From contig JAUVBU010000002.1 in assembly GCA_030591065.1 (NCBI GenBank), forward strand, positions 1-21,853: 21,853 nucleotides of DNA, given 5' to 3'. Below, piece after piece: positions 10,068 through 18,013 of the stretch. The notes below the pieces were generated by a model. That model was not told where the DNA came from and did no database searches. It saw only the letters and a program-made list of their open reading frames with translations. Every line of letters starts with the position of its first letter. The first letter of the stretch is position 1. The translations under genes were made by a program, and so were the position numbers. This stretch comes from a bacterium (GTDB lineage: Bacteria; Patescibacteriota; Minisyncoccia; Minisyncoccales; JANBVM01).

Positions 10068-11651
10068 ATGGTTTATTTTTTAAGTTCAATTTGGTTTATC
10101 CGTCAAATAAAAGCTACGCTGTTTTGGCTTTATTTGTGGCAATTAAAAAACTATCATATAGGCCGCTTTGTAGATCATTTTAGAACCGAAAAAGGAAAGA
10201 GTCTTTTTTTAAATAACATTATTTTTTTAAAAAGCTTAGCTCTTTTAGTTTCATTTTTTTTACCGCAATTCGCAATTATTATTATAGCCCCCTTATATCT
10301 TATTGAAGCTGGATGGGCTTTAAGAAAATTTTTTCAAAAAAAAATAAAGAAGCCAATATTTACAGCAAAAATAGTTTTTTTAAGTACAGTATCTTTTATT
10401 TTCGGAATTATTTATCCCCTTACAATCATTAAAGAAAAACTCTTTATTACCTATTTATTGTTTTTTGATATATTAACACCACTAATTATTGCTGGGATTG
10501 TTTTAATCTTTCAACCCTTAACTGTTTTACTTAAAAATAGAATAATTCAAAAAGCTCGAAAAAAAAGAAAAAAGTTTAAAAAACTATTGGTTATTGGAAT
10601 TACAGGGAGTTATGGAAAAACATCTACAAAGGAATTTTTATTTAATATTTTATCTAAAAAATTTAAAACTTTGAAAACAAAAGAACATCAAAATTCAGAA
10701 ATGGGTATTGCTCGTTGTGTTCTTAATGATTTAAACGAGGGGTACGAAATATTTATTGTGGAAATGGGAGCTTATAATAAAGGAGGAATTAAACTGCTTT
10801 GCGAGATAGTTAGCCCTAAGGTTGGGATATTGACGGGGATTAATGAGCAACACTTAGCTACGTTCGGATCTCTTAAAAATATTATAAAAGCAAAATACGA
10901 ATTAATAGAAAGCTTACCTAGCGATGGTACGGCAATTTTTAATGGGAACAATGAAAACTGTCGTCAGTTATATAAGAAAACAAACATACCCAAGCTTTCT
11001 TGTGGAACCTTTTCCGTTAAGGAAGATTTACAAAATAACCTTTGGGCAGAAAACATAAAAACAGAAGAAGAAAAGATTTCTTTTGATATTTTATCTAAAG
11101 AGGGGGATTCAGCTTTTTTCGAGTTAAAACTATTTGGAGCGCAAAACGTAGAGAATATTTTATTGGCTGTTTCTTGCGCTAAAAAACTTGGAATGTCTTT
11201 GAAGGAAATTTCAGAAGCTCTTAAGCAAGAAAAACAACCTCAAGCTATTAGGGTTTTAAGAAAGCCAGACAGTTTTAGTGTGCTTGAGTCTACTTATTCT
11301 GCTAATCCAAACGGAGTTCTTTCACACCTAGAGTATTTAAAGGCTTGGACTGGCAAAAAAATTATCGTTATGCCCTGTTTAATCGAATTAGCTCAATCCT
11401 CTGAAGAAAATCATCGAAAAATAGGGCAAAAAATTGGGGAAAGTTGTGATTTATGTATAATAACCGCTAAAGAATGCTTTCCTGTAATCAAGAGAGCTGC
11501 TACCGAGAAGGGAATAGAAATGGAAAACGTATTATTTATAAGAGATCCATTTAAAATTGCAGAAAAAATAAAAAGTTTTGCCAACCCTAAAGACGTTGTT
11601 CTTTTGGAGGGAAGATTACCCGCCGAAACTATAAAGTTATTGGGGTTTTAA
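10068..11651 (+). CDS. MurF-like Mur ligase with N-terminal membrane domain
   Basis: The C-terminal two thirds resemble MurF, which adds D-Ala-D-Ala to UDP-MurNAc-tripeptide using ATP. The P-loop is GITGSYGKTST (177-187). NSEMGIARCVLN, EMGAYNKGG and TGINEQHLATFGS match the central ligase domain, and STYSANPNG with the later ELAQSSEENHRKIG matches the C-terminal domain (MurF usually has DSYNANP). What is different is residues 1-165. In place of the usual soluble UDP-sugar-binding domain there are about four membrane helices (about 47-160) and a very basic linker. The ligase should therefore sit on the inner face of the membrane. The neighbouring FemX and FtsQ genes support a wall role. Whether it makes the standard D-Ala-D-Ala precursor or acts on another, perhaps lipid-linked, substrate is open. 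Confidence 0.82.
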   Translation: MVYFLSSIWFIRQIKATLFWLYLWQLKNYHIGRFVDHFRTEKGKSLFLNNIIFLKSLALLVSFFLPQFAIIIIAPLYLIEAGWALRKFFQKKIKKPIFTAKIVFLSTVSFIFGIIYPLTIIKEKLFITYLLFFDILTPLIIAGIVLIFQPLTVLLKNRIIQKARKKRKKFKKLLVIGITGSYGKTSTKEFLFNILSKKFKTLKTKEHQNSEMGIARCVLNDLNEGYEIFIVEMGAYNKGGIKLLCEIVSPKVGILTGINEQHLATFGSLKNIIKAKYELIESLPSDGTAIFNGNNENCRQLYKKTNIPKLSCGTFSVKEDLQNNLWAENIKTEEEKISFDILSKEGDSAFFELKLFGAQNVENILLAVSCAKKLGMSLKEISEALKQEKQPQAIRVLRKPDSFSVLESTYSANPNGVLSHLEYLKAWTGKKIIVMPCLIELAQSSEENHRKIGQKIGESCDLCIITAKECFPVIKRAATEKGIEMENVLFIRDPFKIAEKIKSFANPKDVVLLEGRLPAETIKLLGF

Positions 11652-11675
11652 TTCACCGAAAATTAAAGAAAATTT

Positions 11676-12731
11676 ATGGAAGTTAAAGAGATAAAAGATA
11701 AAAAAACTTGGGAAGAATTCATTTCTAATGTTGAAGAAAAAACATTTCTTCAATCTTGGAACTGGGGAGAATTTAATAAAACACTTAAAAGTAAAGTGTT
11801 TAGATTGGGTGTATTTAATGGTGGGGAATTAATAGCGGTAGCGCAAAGCTTTGAGATAGTTGCCAAGAGAGGTACTTTTTTGTTTTTACCTCATGGTCCT
11901 CTTGTTAAGCAATTAAAGATTGACGAAGAAACACATAAAATTATTTTAGAGGCCTTATTAGTTAAATTAAAAGTGCAAGCCAATAAAAGTAAAGCAAATT
12001 TTATTAGAATAGCGCCAGTATGGAAAAGAAACATAAAAAACCTCAGCGTTTTTAAGCGTTTGGGTTTTAAAGTAGCTCCTACGCACATTCACCCAGAATT
12101 AACCTGGGAATTAAATATCTTGCCGTCGGAAGAAGACCTTTTAGCTCAAATGAGAAAAACAACTCGCTATCTTGTGAGAAGAGCTAAGAAAAACGAAGAT
12201 GTCAAAATAGTTAAAAGTCAAAACATTGAAGATATAAAAGAGTTTAGTAGTCTTTATCAGAAAACCAAAGAGCGTCAACATTTTGTACCATTTTCTTTAG
12301 AATATTTAACAAACGAATTCTCTTCTTTTTCTTCAGAAAACCAAATATCTGTATTGCTGGGAAAATACAAAGGAGAAATTGTTGCTTCAGGAGTTTTTGT
12401 TTATTGGCAAGGAATAGGATTTTATCATCACGGAGCCTCTTCTTTAAAGTATCCCAAAATCCCTGTTTCTTACCTTCTTTTATGGGAAGCGATAAGGCTG
12501 GCAAAAGAAAAGGGGTGTAAGAGATTTAATTTTTGGGGAATAGCCCCCATTTCTAATGGATTGAATTACCCCGCCTTTAAAAAACATCCTTGGGCTGGGT
12601 TAACTTTGTTTAAAATGGGATTTGGAGGAGAAAGTAAGGAATACGTAAAGACTCAAGACTTTATTCTTTCTAAAAAATATTGGATATCGTTTATAATTGA
12701 AAAATTAAGAAAAATAAAGAGAAGACTTTAA
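11676..12731 (+). CDS. FemX/FemAB-type peptidoglycan aminoacyl transferase
   Basis: The 351-residue protein matches the Fem family (doubled GNAT fold), which moves amino acids from aminoacyl-tRNA onto the stem peptide of lipid II or UDP-MurNAc-pentapeptide. Supporting stretches are an early FLQSWNWGEF, FLFLPHGPLV, FIRIAPVW, the Arg/Lys-rich MRKTTRYLVRRAKK (a family hallmark), the central YLLLWEAIRLAKEKGCKRFNFWG (given here as the substrate-binding half) and a closing Lys/Arg helix. It lacks the long coiled-coil arm of Staphylococcus FemA and is closer in length to Weissella FemX (about 335). It follows the MurF-like gene by 24 nt. Which amino acid it adds cannot be read from the sequence. Confidence 0.85.
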   Translation: MEVKEIKDKKTWEEFISNVEEKTFLQSWNWGEFNKTLKSKVFRLGVFNGGELIAVAQSFEIVAKRGTFLFLPHGPLVKQLKIDEETHKIILEALLVKLKVQANKSKANFIRIAPVWKRNIKNLSVFKRLGFKVAPTHIHPELTWELNILPSEEDLLAQMRKTTRYLVRRAKKNEDVKIVKSQNIEDIKEFSSLYQKTKERQHFVPFSLEYLTNEFSSFSSENQISVLLGKYKGEIVASGVFVYWQGIGFYHHGASSLKYPKIPVSYLLLWEAIRLAKEKGCKRFNFWGIAPISNGLNYPAFKKHPWAGLTLFKMGFGGESKEYVKTQDFILSKKYWISFIIEKLRKIKRRL

Positions 12732-12741
12732 TCTTTTATAT

Positions 12742-13584
12742 ATGGCGAGATATAGAAAACCAAATTCTGTTAAAAGAAAAACCTCGATAATTAAGAGTAA
12801 GTTTTTTTGGATTGGAATTTTGGGTCTAATTTCAGTAAGCCTTATTAGTTATTATTTATTTTTCTCAGAAACTTTTCAGATTGAAAACGTTGTTATTCTT
12901 GGTAATCAAAAAATTGCAAAAGAAGACATTTTAAAAATAATTGAAGATGAATTTTCAAAAAACAATATTTTATCTCTTAATGAAAATATTTTTCTAGCTA
13001 ATATTGGGGCTGTAGAGAAGAACATCTTTAAAGAATTTCCTCAAATAGTAGAAATTAAATCTAGTAAAGATTTTCCAGACACATTAAGCTTTAATATAAC
13101 AGAAAGGGTTCAAATTGCCTGGTTTTGTAAGGTTTCGAGATTACTTAATAGTGAGGGAGAGCAAGAAAGTATTGAAAGATGCTTTTTATTAGATAAAGAC
13201 GGGGTAATTTTTGAAGAAGTCTCCTCGAGCGAATTAAAACTAGTTAAAATTAAAAACCCTAATTCAGATATTCAATTAGAATTAGGGCAAAAAATGATAG
13301 AACCAGAGACTCTTTCCATGTCTTTAGAAGTTTTATTAGGAATAGAGGATTTGGGTGTGCCAGTAGAAGAGATTTTAGTTATTTCAGAAGAAAGAATAGA
13401 CGTTAAAACCTCGCAAGGTTGGAAAATCTATCTTAATCCTAGAAAAGACTTAGAATGGCAACTTAGAAAATTAAAAGCAGATCTAGATGAATTTATTCCT
13501 TTAGAGAAAAGAAAAGACCTAGAATATATTGAATTAAGATTTGGGAATTTAGCTCCGTTTAAGTACCTAGAAAGAGGTAATTAG
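12742..13584 (+). CDS. ftsQ: FtsQ-type POTRA-domain cell division protein
   Basis: The layout fits FtsQ/DivIB, the bitopic protein that links early and late divisome parts. There is a basic cytoplasmic tail (1-20), one membrane helix (about 21-42), a POTRA domain (about 46-115) opening FQIENVVILGNQKI and ending LSFNITERVQIAWF, and then the beta domain (to about 275) with CFLLDKDGVIFEE and GWKIYLNPRKDLEWQL. The length of 280 is typical. It follows femX by 10 nt and is the last gene of the plus-strand run. Its TAG stop overlaps the TAA stop of the convergent glycosyltransferase gene, leaving no room for a terminator between them. ftsA and ftsZ are not seen in this window. Confidence 0.85.
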   Translation: MARYRKPNSVKRKTSIIKSKFFWIGILGLISVSLISYYLFFSETFQIENVVILGNQKIAKEDILKIIEDEFSKNNILSLNENIFLANIGAVEKNIFKEFPQIVEIKSSKDFPDTLSFNITERVQIAWFCKVSRLLNSEGEQESIERCFLLDKDGVIFEEVSSSELKLVKIKNPNSDIQLELGQKMIEPETLSMSLEVLLGIEDLGVPVEEILVISEERIDVKTSQGWKIYLNPRKDLEWQLRKLKADLDEFIPLEKRKDLEYIELRFGNLAPFKYLERGN

Positions 13585-15326
13585 TCTATATGGTAAATAA
13601 AGATTGATTTACCAGCTCTATCTACTGGAGTGTAGTTATCTAGCCATTTATAACAATTTGTTCGGCTGTCTTCAAAATTATTAATTGGTTCTCCTCTACC
13701 ACTTTGAAGGAAGGTGGCAGATATAGCTAGCCATCCTTTTTTAGGACCTTCTGCACAGACAAGGCTTTCATATTTATCTCCCAAATAATATCTTGGATCT
13801 CCTCCGCCAAAAAAATCAACTTTTATTTTTTGAACATCGTGTTCTTCTACCCAGGTAGAAAGTCTTCTTAAGTCTTGACCCCAATCATAATTTGAATCAA
13901 CAACGTATTTGTACCCGTTATCGGTTCCACCTGCTAATTCATTGAAATATGAAAGATAGTGGGGGAAGGACAGTAAGGAAGATCCGGCATACCAAAACAG
14001 TAAAATTCCAATAAGTGAAACCAGTATTTTTTTAGTACCTGGTTTTTTTATTTTTTGGAGTCCTCTTTCTAATCCCAAACTGACTAAAACATAGGTAAAG
14101 GGAAGTACCGGTAAAACATGTCTTACTCCAATATTAAGGTTTCCCATAATAGAAGTTCCCCAATATATAAATAAAGCAACAAACATAGAAAACTCAGTGA
14201 AGTGAGTTAAAATACAATCCTTTGTTTTATTTATTACGTCTGTACAAAAATCTTTCTTCGTAAAAAATATACTTAAAGATAACGATATTATTGTTAACAC
14301 ACTAAAAGCCAGTGGAGTTTTAAGAACATATACTACAGGAAAATAATACCACCAACTTGTGCCAGAAACTTTGTCTAAGAAATAAACTGTGTTTCCGCAA
14401 GCTGTTCTTTGAGTTGCCATTAAAAGACCTAAGAAATAATGACCTAGACCTCTTGTTATTGGTTTATCTGCCATCCAAATACAAAGATCTTTTAGTGGGC
14501 CCATAGGAGAGGATTCTAAAATAGTTACTGTATCAGAAAGTTGTCTTTCTACGGGATAGTTTGAGACGTGGAATTGATAAACTGGCATAATAACAAAAAC
14601 TACTCCTATTATACCTATTAACACAGCAAGGCTAAGATATTTCAGAAGACTCTCTTTCTTTAAAAGGGCATATACTATTGTGATGATTCCAAGAAAAGGA
14701 ATTAAAAGAGCCAAAGAGTACTTGAAAAGCATGCAAATTCCAAAAACAAGACCAGTTATAATTACATTCTTTTTACTTGGATCTTTAAGAAACTTTATCC
14801 AGAAATAGGCAGACAGAACAAATCCTAGTGCTGCTCCAATATCTGTGGTTACTAATCTGCCGTGAGCTAAAAGGTTTGGAGAAAAAGCAAAAAGAGCTAA
14901 AACAAAAAGAGATACATTGTTCCCAAACTCTTTTTTTGTCCACCAAAACAGAAATCCTCCTAAGAAAACAAGCATTAATAACATTGGAAATCGAGCCCAA
15001 GATACCATTTGGTCTGGATTATTTCCAGAATTAAATAAGAGCTCCCAACCATACCACCATTGTCCATTCACTGGTTCAGTCCAAGCTTCACTAGTTTCAG
15101 GGAAGGTAACATCTAAAAACAAAAGAGGAAAAGCAGCTAAGTCTTTAATTAAAGGTGGATGTTCTGGATTTATCCTAAAATCTCTTTGAGATAAATAAGA
15201 ATAGCCAGCTGGAATATGAGACAACTCATCCATCGTTATAGAGTCTCCTTGAGAGCTTAAAAATGCTAAGCAAAACATTATTGAAAGTAAACCTAAAGCT
15301 AAAATATTTGTTGTTGTTTTTGACAT
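13581..15326 (-). CDS. Multi-pass GT39-type glycosyltransferase (PMT/ArnT-like)
   Basis: This 581-residue integral membrane protein has about ten to eleven membrane segments. The first extracytoplasmic loop carries the acidic pair Asp33-Glu34 in TMDELSHIPAGYSYL followed by RINPEHPPL, typical of GT-C transferases that use polyprenyl-phosphate sugars (GT39/GT83, PMT_2). A second family block near the C-terminus reads YFNELAGGTDNGYKYVVD and NYDWGQDLRRL. It probably moves a sugar from a lipid carrier onto a surface protein, lipid or glycan outside the membrane; donor and acceptor are unknown. It is the last gene of the corA-GT-GT block, 2 nt after the upstream transferase, and its end overlaps the ftsQ stop codon. 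Confidence 0.85.
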   Translation of the reverse strand: MSKTTTNILALGLLSIMFCLAFLSSQGDSITMDELSHIPAGYSYLSQRDFRINPEHPPLIKDLAAFPLLFLDVTFPETSEAWTEPVNGQWWYGWELLFNSGNNPDQMVSWARFPMLLMLVFLGGFLFWWTKKEFGNNVSLFVLALFAFSPNLLAHGRLVTTDIGAALGFVLSAYFWIKFLKDPSKKNVIITGLVFGICMLFKYSLALLIPFLGIITIVYALLKKESLLKYLSLAVLIGIIGVVFVIMPVYQFHVSNYPVERQLSDTVTILESSPMGPLKDLCIWMADKPITRGLGHYFLGLLMATQRTACGNTVYFLDKVSGTSWWYYFPVVYVLKTPLAFSVLTIISLSLSIFFTKKDFCTDVINKTKDCILTHFTEFSMFVALFIYWGTSIMGNLNIGVRHVLPVLPFTYVLVSLGLERGLQKIKKPGTKKILVSLIGILLFWYAGSSLLSFPHYLSYFNELAGGTDNGYKYVVDSNYDWGQDLRRLSTWVEEHDVQKIKVDFFGGGDPRYYLGDKYESLVCAEGPKKGWLAISATFLQSGRGEPINNFEDSRTNCYKWLDNYTPVDRAGKSIFIYHID

Positions 15327-15328
15327 AT

Positions 15329-16921
15329 TTAATTTATTATTTTATATACTGAAAAACTATTTTTGTTTTCGACATTTCCGTTTGGAAACATTATTTTAAA
15401 ATTATCAAAAAGAGCTTCGTCTGGAGACATTGGTATAATTACTGTCGGTCGGTTGTTTGTTTTGATTTCATTTATCTCTGTTGGCAATAAGTACGTTGAC
15501 TGAGTTTCTCCGTATTTTATATTTTCTAAAAACATAACAGTTTGAGCTGATACTGGGGTGCCATCAGGCCAGGGGATGGGAACACCAGACTGATTAACTA
15601 TTACAATTTTCTGAGTTTCTATAGGAAGGGAGTTTAAATAATCTGCAATCTCTACATAGTTTTGGGAAAAACCATTTTTGGTTTCCTGGTGTGTTCCCCA
15701 AATATTAAAATACTTATTAAACTGGGCTGATGTTAAAATAAGGAAAAACAAGAAACATAGAGTTATAATTGTAGTTTTGTTTTTTATTTTAATATCTATC
15801 TTCTTGTATACATAAAGAAATCCAACAGAAGCAAAAATATAAGCTATAGGAATTACTCCAATACTTCGTAGGGCGTGTGGAACTCCTTCGTAAGTTAACA
15901 TTCCCGGTAATAGCATAGTAAAAAACCAAGAGAATAAAAAGAGGGGAGCAAATAAAGATTTATTATTAGTAGATTTTTTAAGTTTTTTAATTATTAGAAA
16001 AATACCTATCAAAAACAACAGTCCTACTGGCCAAAGTAGCTGAGGGGAAGTGGCAAGGTTATGCCTCCAGTTTCCGTCTCCCCAAAAATTAAACATTCCC
16101 AAGTGTGAGATAAAACTAATAAATAAAGCTTTAATTGGGTTTGGTTGAGCAAAAATAGATACACCGGTAGTTCGGCCAAAAAAATCTGCTGGTTTTCTTA
16201 AGAAGTAAATTCCTATTGGTAAAGCTGTAAAAAATGTAGATAATAAATTTAAAATAGAAAATTGAAAAAACTGTTTTTGATTATCCTGGTTTTTATAGAT
16301 TATCCACCATAAACCAAAAGCACTAGCTAAAAGAAACACGATCATTCTAAAGGCAATGTATGTATAGAATCCTAAACCTAAAATTATTCCTGAAAAAATG
16401 AAATTAGCAATTTTCTTTGTTCTAAATCCTTTTATTAAAAAGTAAAAGGAAAATACAGCCAGAAAGGGGACTAAAATTCCACGAAAAGCTATGCGAGAAA
16501 AATTTATATGCCAAAAGGAAATAGCAAGAAAAAAGCTAGATAAAAGAGCAAGGCATTCTTTATTCTTTGCATTCTCGCTTTCAGGATCAACGGAAAACAA
16601 CTCTTTTGTTAGTAGATATAATCCCAGAACTGTTGAAATGCCAAAAAAAGCTGAAATAAACTTTAAGGACCAAATAGATGGTCCAAAAATAAGAAAAGAA
16701 AGAGATAAAAGCCAGATATAAAGTCCCTCTCTACCATTATTATCAGGATAAAAGATTTTAAAATCGTTATTTTTAAGAGATTCGAGAGCGTTATTTCCAT
16801 TAATTGCTTCGTCTGGATAGACTCCTGGAGGAATAGAACTTAACCCCCATAACCTAAAAAAAGCGGAAACCGCTATTATACATATAAGTAAAAGAATTGC
16901 CTGTTGTTTGTTTATAACCAT
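15329..16921 (-). CDS. Multi-pass GT39-type glycosyltransferase
   Basis: This 530-residue membrane protein opens with a membrane helix (about 8-27) and the catalytic-loop pattern PPGVYPDEAINGNNALE, with Asp37-Glu38, then YPDNNGREGLYIWL. These are features of the PMT_2/GT39 group of GT-C glycosyltransferases. About ten further hydrophobic helices follow, then a soluble C-terminal part of about 110 residues. It is only distantly like its neighbour downstream, so the two probably have different donors or acceptors. Its ATG overlaps the end of corA by 10 nt, and the next gene begins 2 nt after its stop. Translational coupling is likely. No Shine-Dalgarno sequence is visible. Confidence 0.85.
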   Translation of the reverse strand: MVINKQQAILLLICIIAVSAFFRLWGLSSIPPGVYPDEAINGNNALESLKNNDFKIFYPDNNGREGLYIWLLSLSFLIFGPSIWSLKFISAFFGISTVLGLYLLTKELFSVDPESENAKNKECLALLSSFFLAISFWHINFSRIAFRGILVPFLAVFSFYFLIKGFRTKKIANFIFSGIILGLGFYTYIAFRMIVFLLASAFGLWWIIYKNQDNQKQFFQFSILNLLSTFFTALPIGIYFLRKPADFFGRTTGVSIFAQPNPIKALFISFISHLGMFNFWGDGNWRHNLATSPQLLWPVGLLFLIGIFLIIKKLKKSTNNKSLFAPLFLFSWFFTMLLPGMLTYEGVPHALRSIGVIPIAYIFASVGFLYVYKKIDIKIKNKTTIITLCFLFFLILTSAQFNKYFNIWGTHQETKNGFSQNYVEIADYLNSLPIETQKIVIVNQSGVPIPWPDGTPVSAQTVMFLENIKYGETQSTYLLPTEINEIKTNNRPTVIIPMSPDEALFDNFKIMFPNGNVENKNSFSVYKIIN

Positions 16922-17829
16922 TTCTTTTTACGAAAATAAGCTATCATTCCTCCCATAATAATGGCCATTATTAGAAAAATAGCCCAAAAACCAATAGGTG
17001 AGTGCATAAAAGGAAGTGATGCTGGGAAATTCATCCCCCAAATAGAAGAAATTAAAGTGAGCGGTAGTAAAATAACCGAAAACACGGTTAATATTCGCAT
17101 AATCTCGTTAGTTCTAGTGGAAAGCATTGATTGGTTTACGTCTTCTAGGGCCAAAATAACCTCTTTTTGGCTTTCTAGGTCGTTTGAAATTTTATCGTAA
17201 ATTCCCAAAAGATCAGAAAAATATGGTGAAAGTTCGTTTCCGAAGAAATTTAGACCCTCTTCTAGTAGAGAATCAAGTATTTCGTTTTGGGGGTTAATAA
17301 TTCTTCGAAAATTAATAATATCTGTCTTTACTAAAGAAATTTCTAAGACCATTTCTCTTTCTTTACCACTAAAAATCTCTTTTTCTATTTCCAGTGTTTT
17401 TTTATTGATTTTTTCTAATTTTATAAGACAATTCTTCCAAGCACTACTTAAAACATAGTAAAGAAGCTGGCCAATTCCCTCAGACATATATGTATTTCTT
17501 TTTTCGGCGTAACTTCGGCAATCTTTGAAAAGTATTTTAATTGGAGAGATTGTTTCGTGATGACAGGTGATTAGAGTGTTTTTAGTAGCAATAATATTTA
17601 ATTCTCGAGAAGTAGTTCTTCTTTCTTCTCTACTGTATATGGGAAAATGAAGAACCATAAAAATATAATCTTTATGGTGTTCTACGCTTGCCCTATAACT
17701 TGGATTTAAAAGCTCATCTAAAACTAAGGGATGAAAATTAAATTTTCTTTCCAAAAAATTAATATCCTTCTGGGTAGGTTTTTGAATATCTATCCAAGTA
17801 AACTTTTTTTCTTTAATAACTGTTTTCAT
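16912..17829 (-). CDS. corA: CorA family magnesium/divalent cation channel
   Basis: CorA is a homopentameric inner-membrane channel for Mg2+ (and Co2+ or Ni2+). The 305-residue product has a soluble N-terminal alpha/beta funnel domain (about 1-230) with FNFHPLVLDELLNPSYRASVEHHKDYIF. A long stalk helix leads to two C-terminal membrane segments (about 244-264 and 276-298). The signature Gly-Met-Asn lies at 265-267 in SSIWGMNFP, and the protein ends in a basic YFRKKKWL tail. The length is normal. It is the first gene of the minus-strand block and is divergent from hrcA. Magnesium uptake has no obvious link to the two glycosyltransferases behind it, apart from their metal-dependent donors. Confidence 0.93.
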   Translation of the reverse strand: MKTVIKEKKFTWIDIQKPTQKDINFLERKFNFHPLVLDELLNPSYRASVEHHKDYIFMVLHFPIYSREERRTTSRELNIIATKNTLITCHHETISPIKILFKDCRSYAEKRNTYMSEGIGQLLYYVLSSAWKNCLIKLEKINKKTLEIEKEIFSGKEREMVLEISLVKTDIINFRRIINPQNEILDSLLEEGLNFFGNELSPYFSDLLGIYDKISNDLESQKEVILALEDVNQSMLSTRTNEIMRILTVFSVILLPLTLISSIWGMNFPASLPFMHSPIGFWAIFLIMAIIMGGMIAYFRKKKWL

Positions 17830-17840
17830 TATATTATTTT

Positions 17841-17846
17841 ACTATA
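17841..17846 (-). promoter_or_regulatory. Possible -10 box for corA
   Basis: On the minus strand TATAGT lies 11 nt before the corA ATG, which would give a leader of about 5 nt. No good -35 is seen at the proper distance and the DNA is very AT-rich, so this is only a candidate. Confidence 0.22.
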
Positions 17847-17927
17847 TTTTTTAAAAAAGCAATAATTATCTGCTGTGGATTTTTTTTAAAACGACCCTTT
17901 AAGGTAAAAACTTTCCCTGTTTAAAAG

Positions 17928-17954
17928 TTGGCACTTTGGGGTCTTGACTGCCAA
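17928..17954 (+). promoter_or_regulatory. CIRCE-like HrcA operator
   Basis: TTGGCACTT (17928-17936), a 9-nt spacer and GACTGCCAA (17946-17954) form an imperfect inverted repeat with the same 9-9-9 layout as CIRCE (TTAGCACTC-N9-GAGTGCTAA). Each arm matches the CIRCE consensus at seven of nine positions, and the arms pair with each other except at one central position and one G-T. The right arm overlaps the -35 box of the hrcA promoter, a position suited to repression. The hrcA gene 60 nt downstream encodes the protein that binds this element. Confidence 0.85.
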
Positions 17955-17971
17955 TTTTACTCTGCTATAAT
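17944..17971 (+). promoter_or_regulatory. Promoter of the hrcA-grpE-dnaK operon
   Basis: TTGACT (17944-17949) and TATAAT (17966-17971) are 16 bp apart, and TGC just before the -10 makes it an extended -10 as well. The start would be near 17978, leaving a leader of about 36 nt. The -35 lies inside the right arm of the CIRCE-like repeat, so repressor binding should block RNA polymerase. Confidence 0.75.
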
Positions 17972-18013
17972 AAAAGCTGATTTTATTTAAGAGCAATTAC
18001 TACCAAAATAATT

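Noticed and set aside
12244..12504. Antisense ORF within femX, and similar antisense ORFs in PBP2, lysS, serS and the glycosyltransferase genes
   Set aside because: Each lies wholly within a recognised gene in another frame and has low-complexity, Ser/Phe/Lys-rich translation without a family match.
13581..17829. Glycosyltransferase block as a mobile element
   Set aside because: No transposase, integrase, terminal repeats or target duplication were seen; only gene orientation hints at insertion.
17848..17860. Intrinsic terminator in TTTTTTAAAAAAGC between corA and hrcA
   Set aside because: This is a plain A/T run with no GC stem, and it lies upstream of both divergent genes, where no transcript needs to end.
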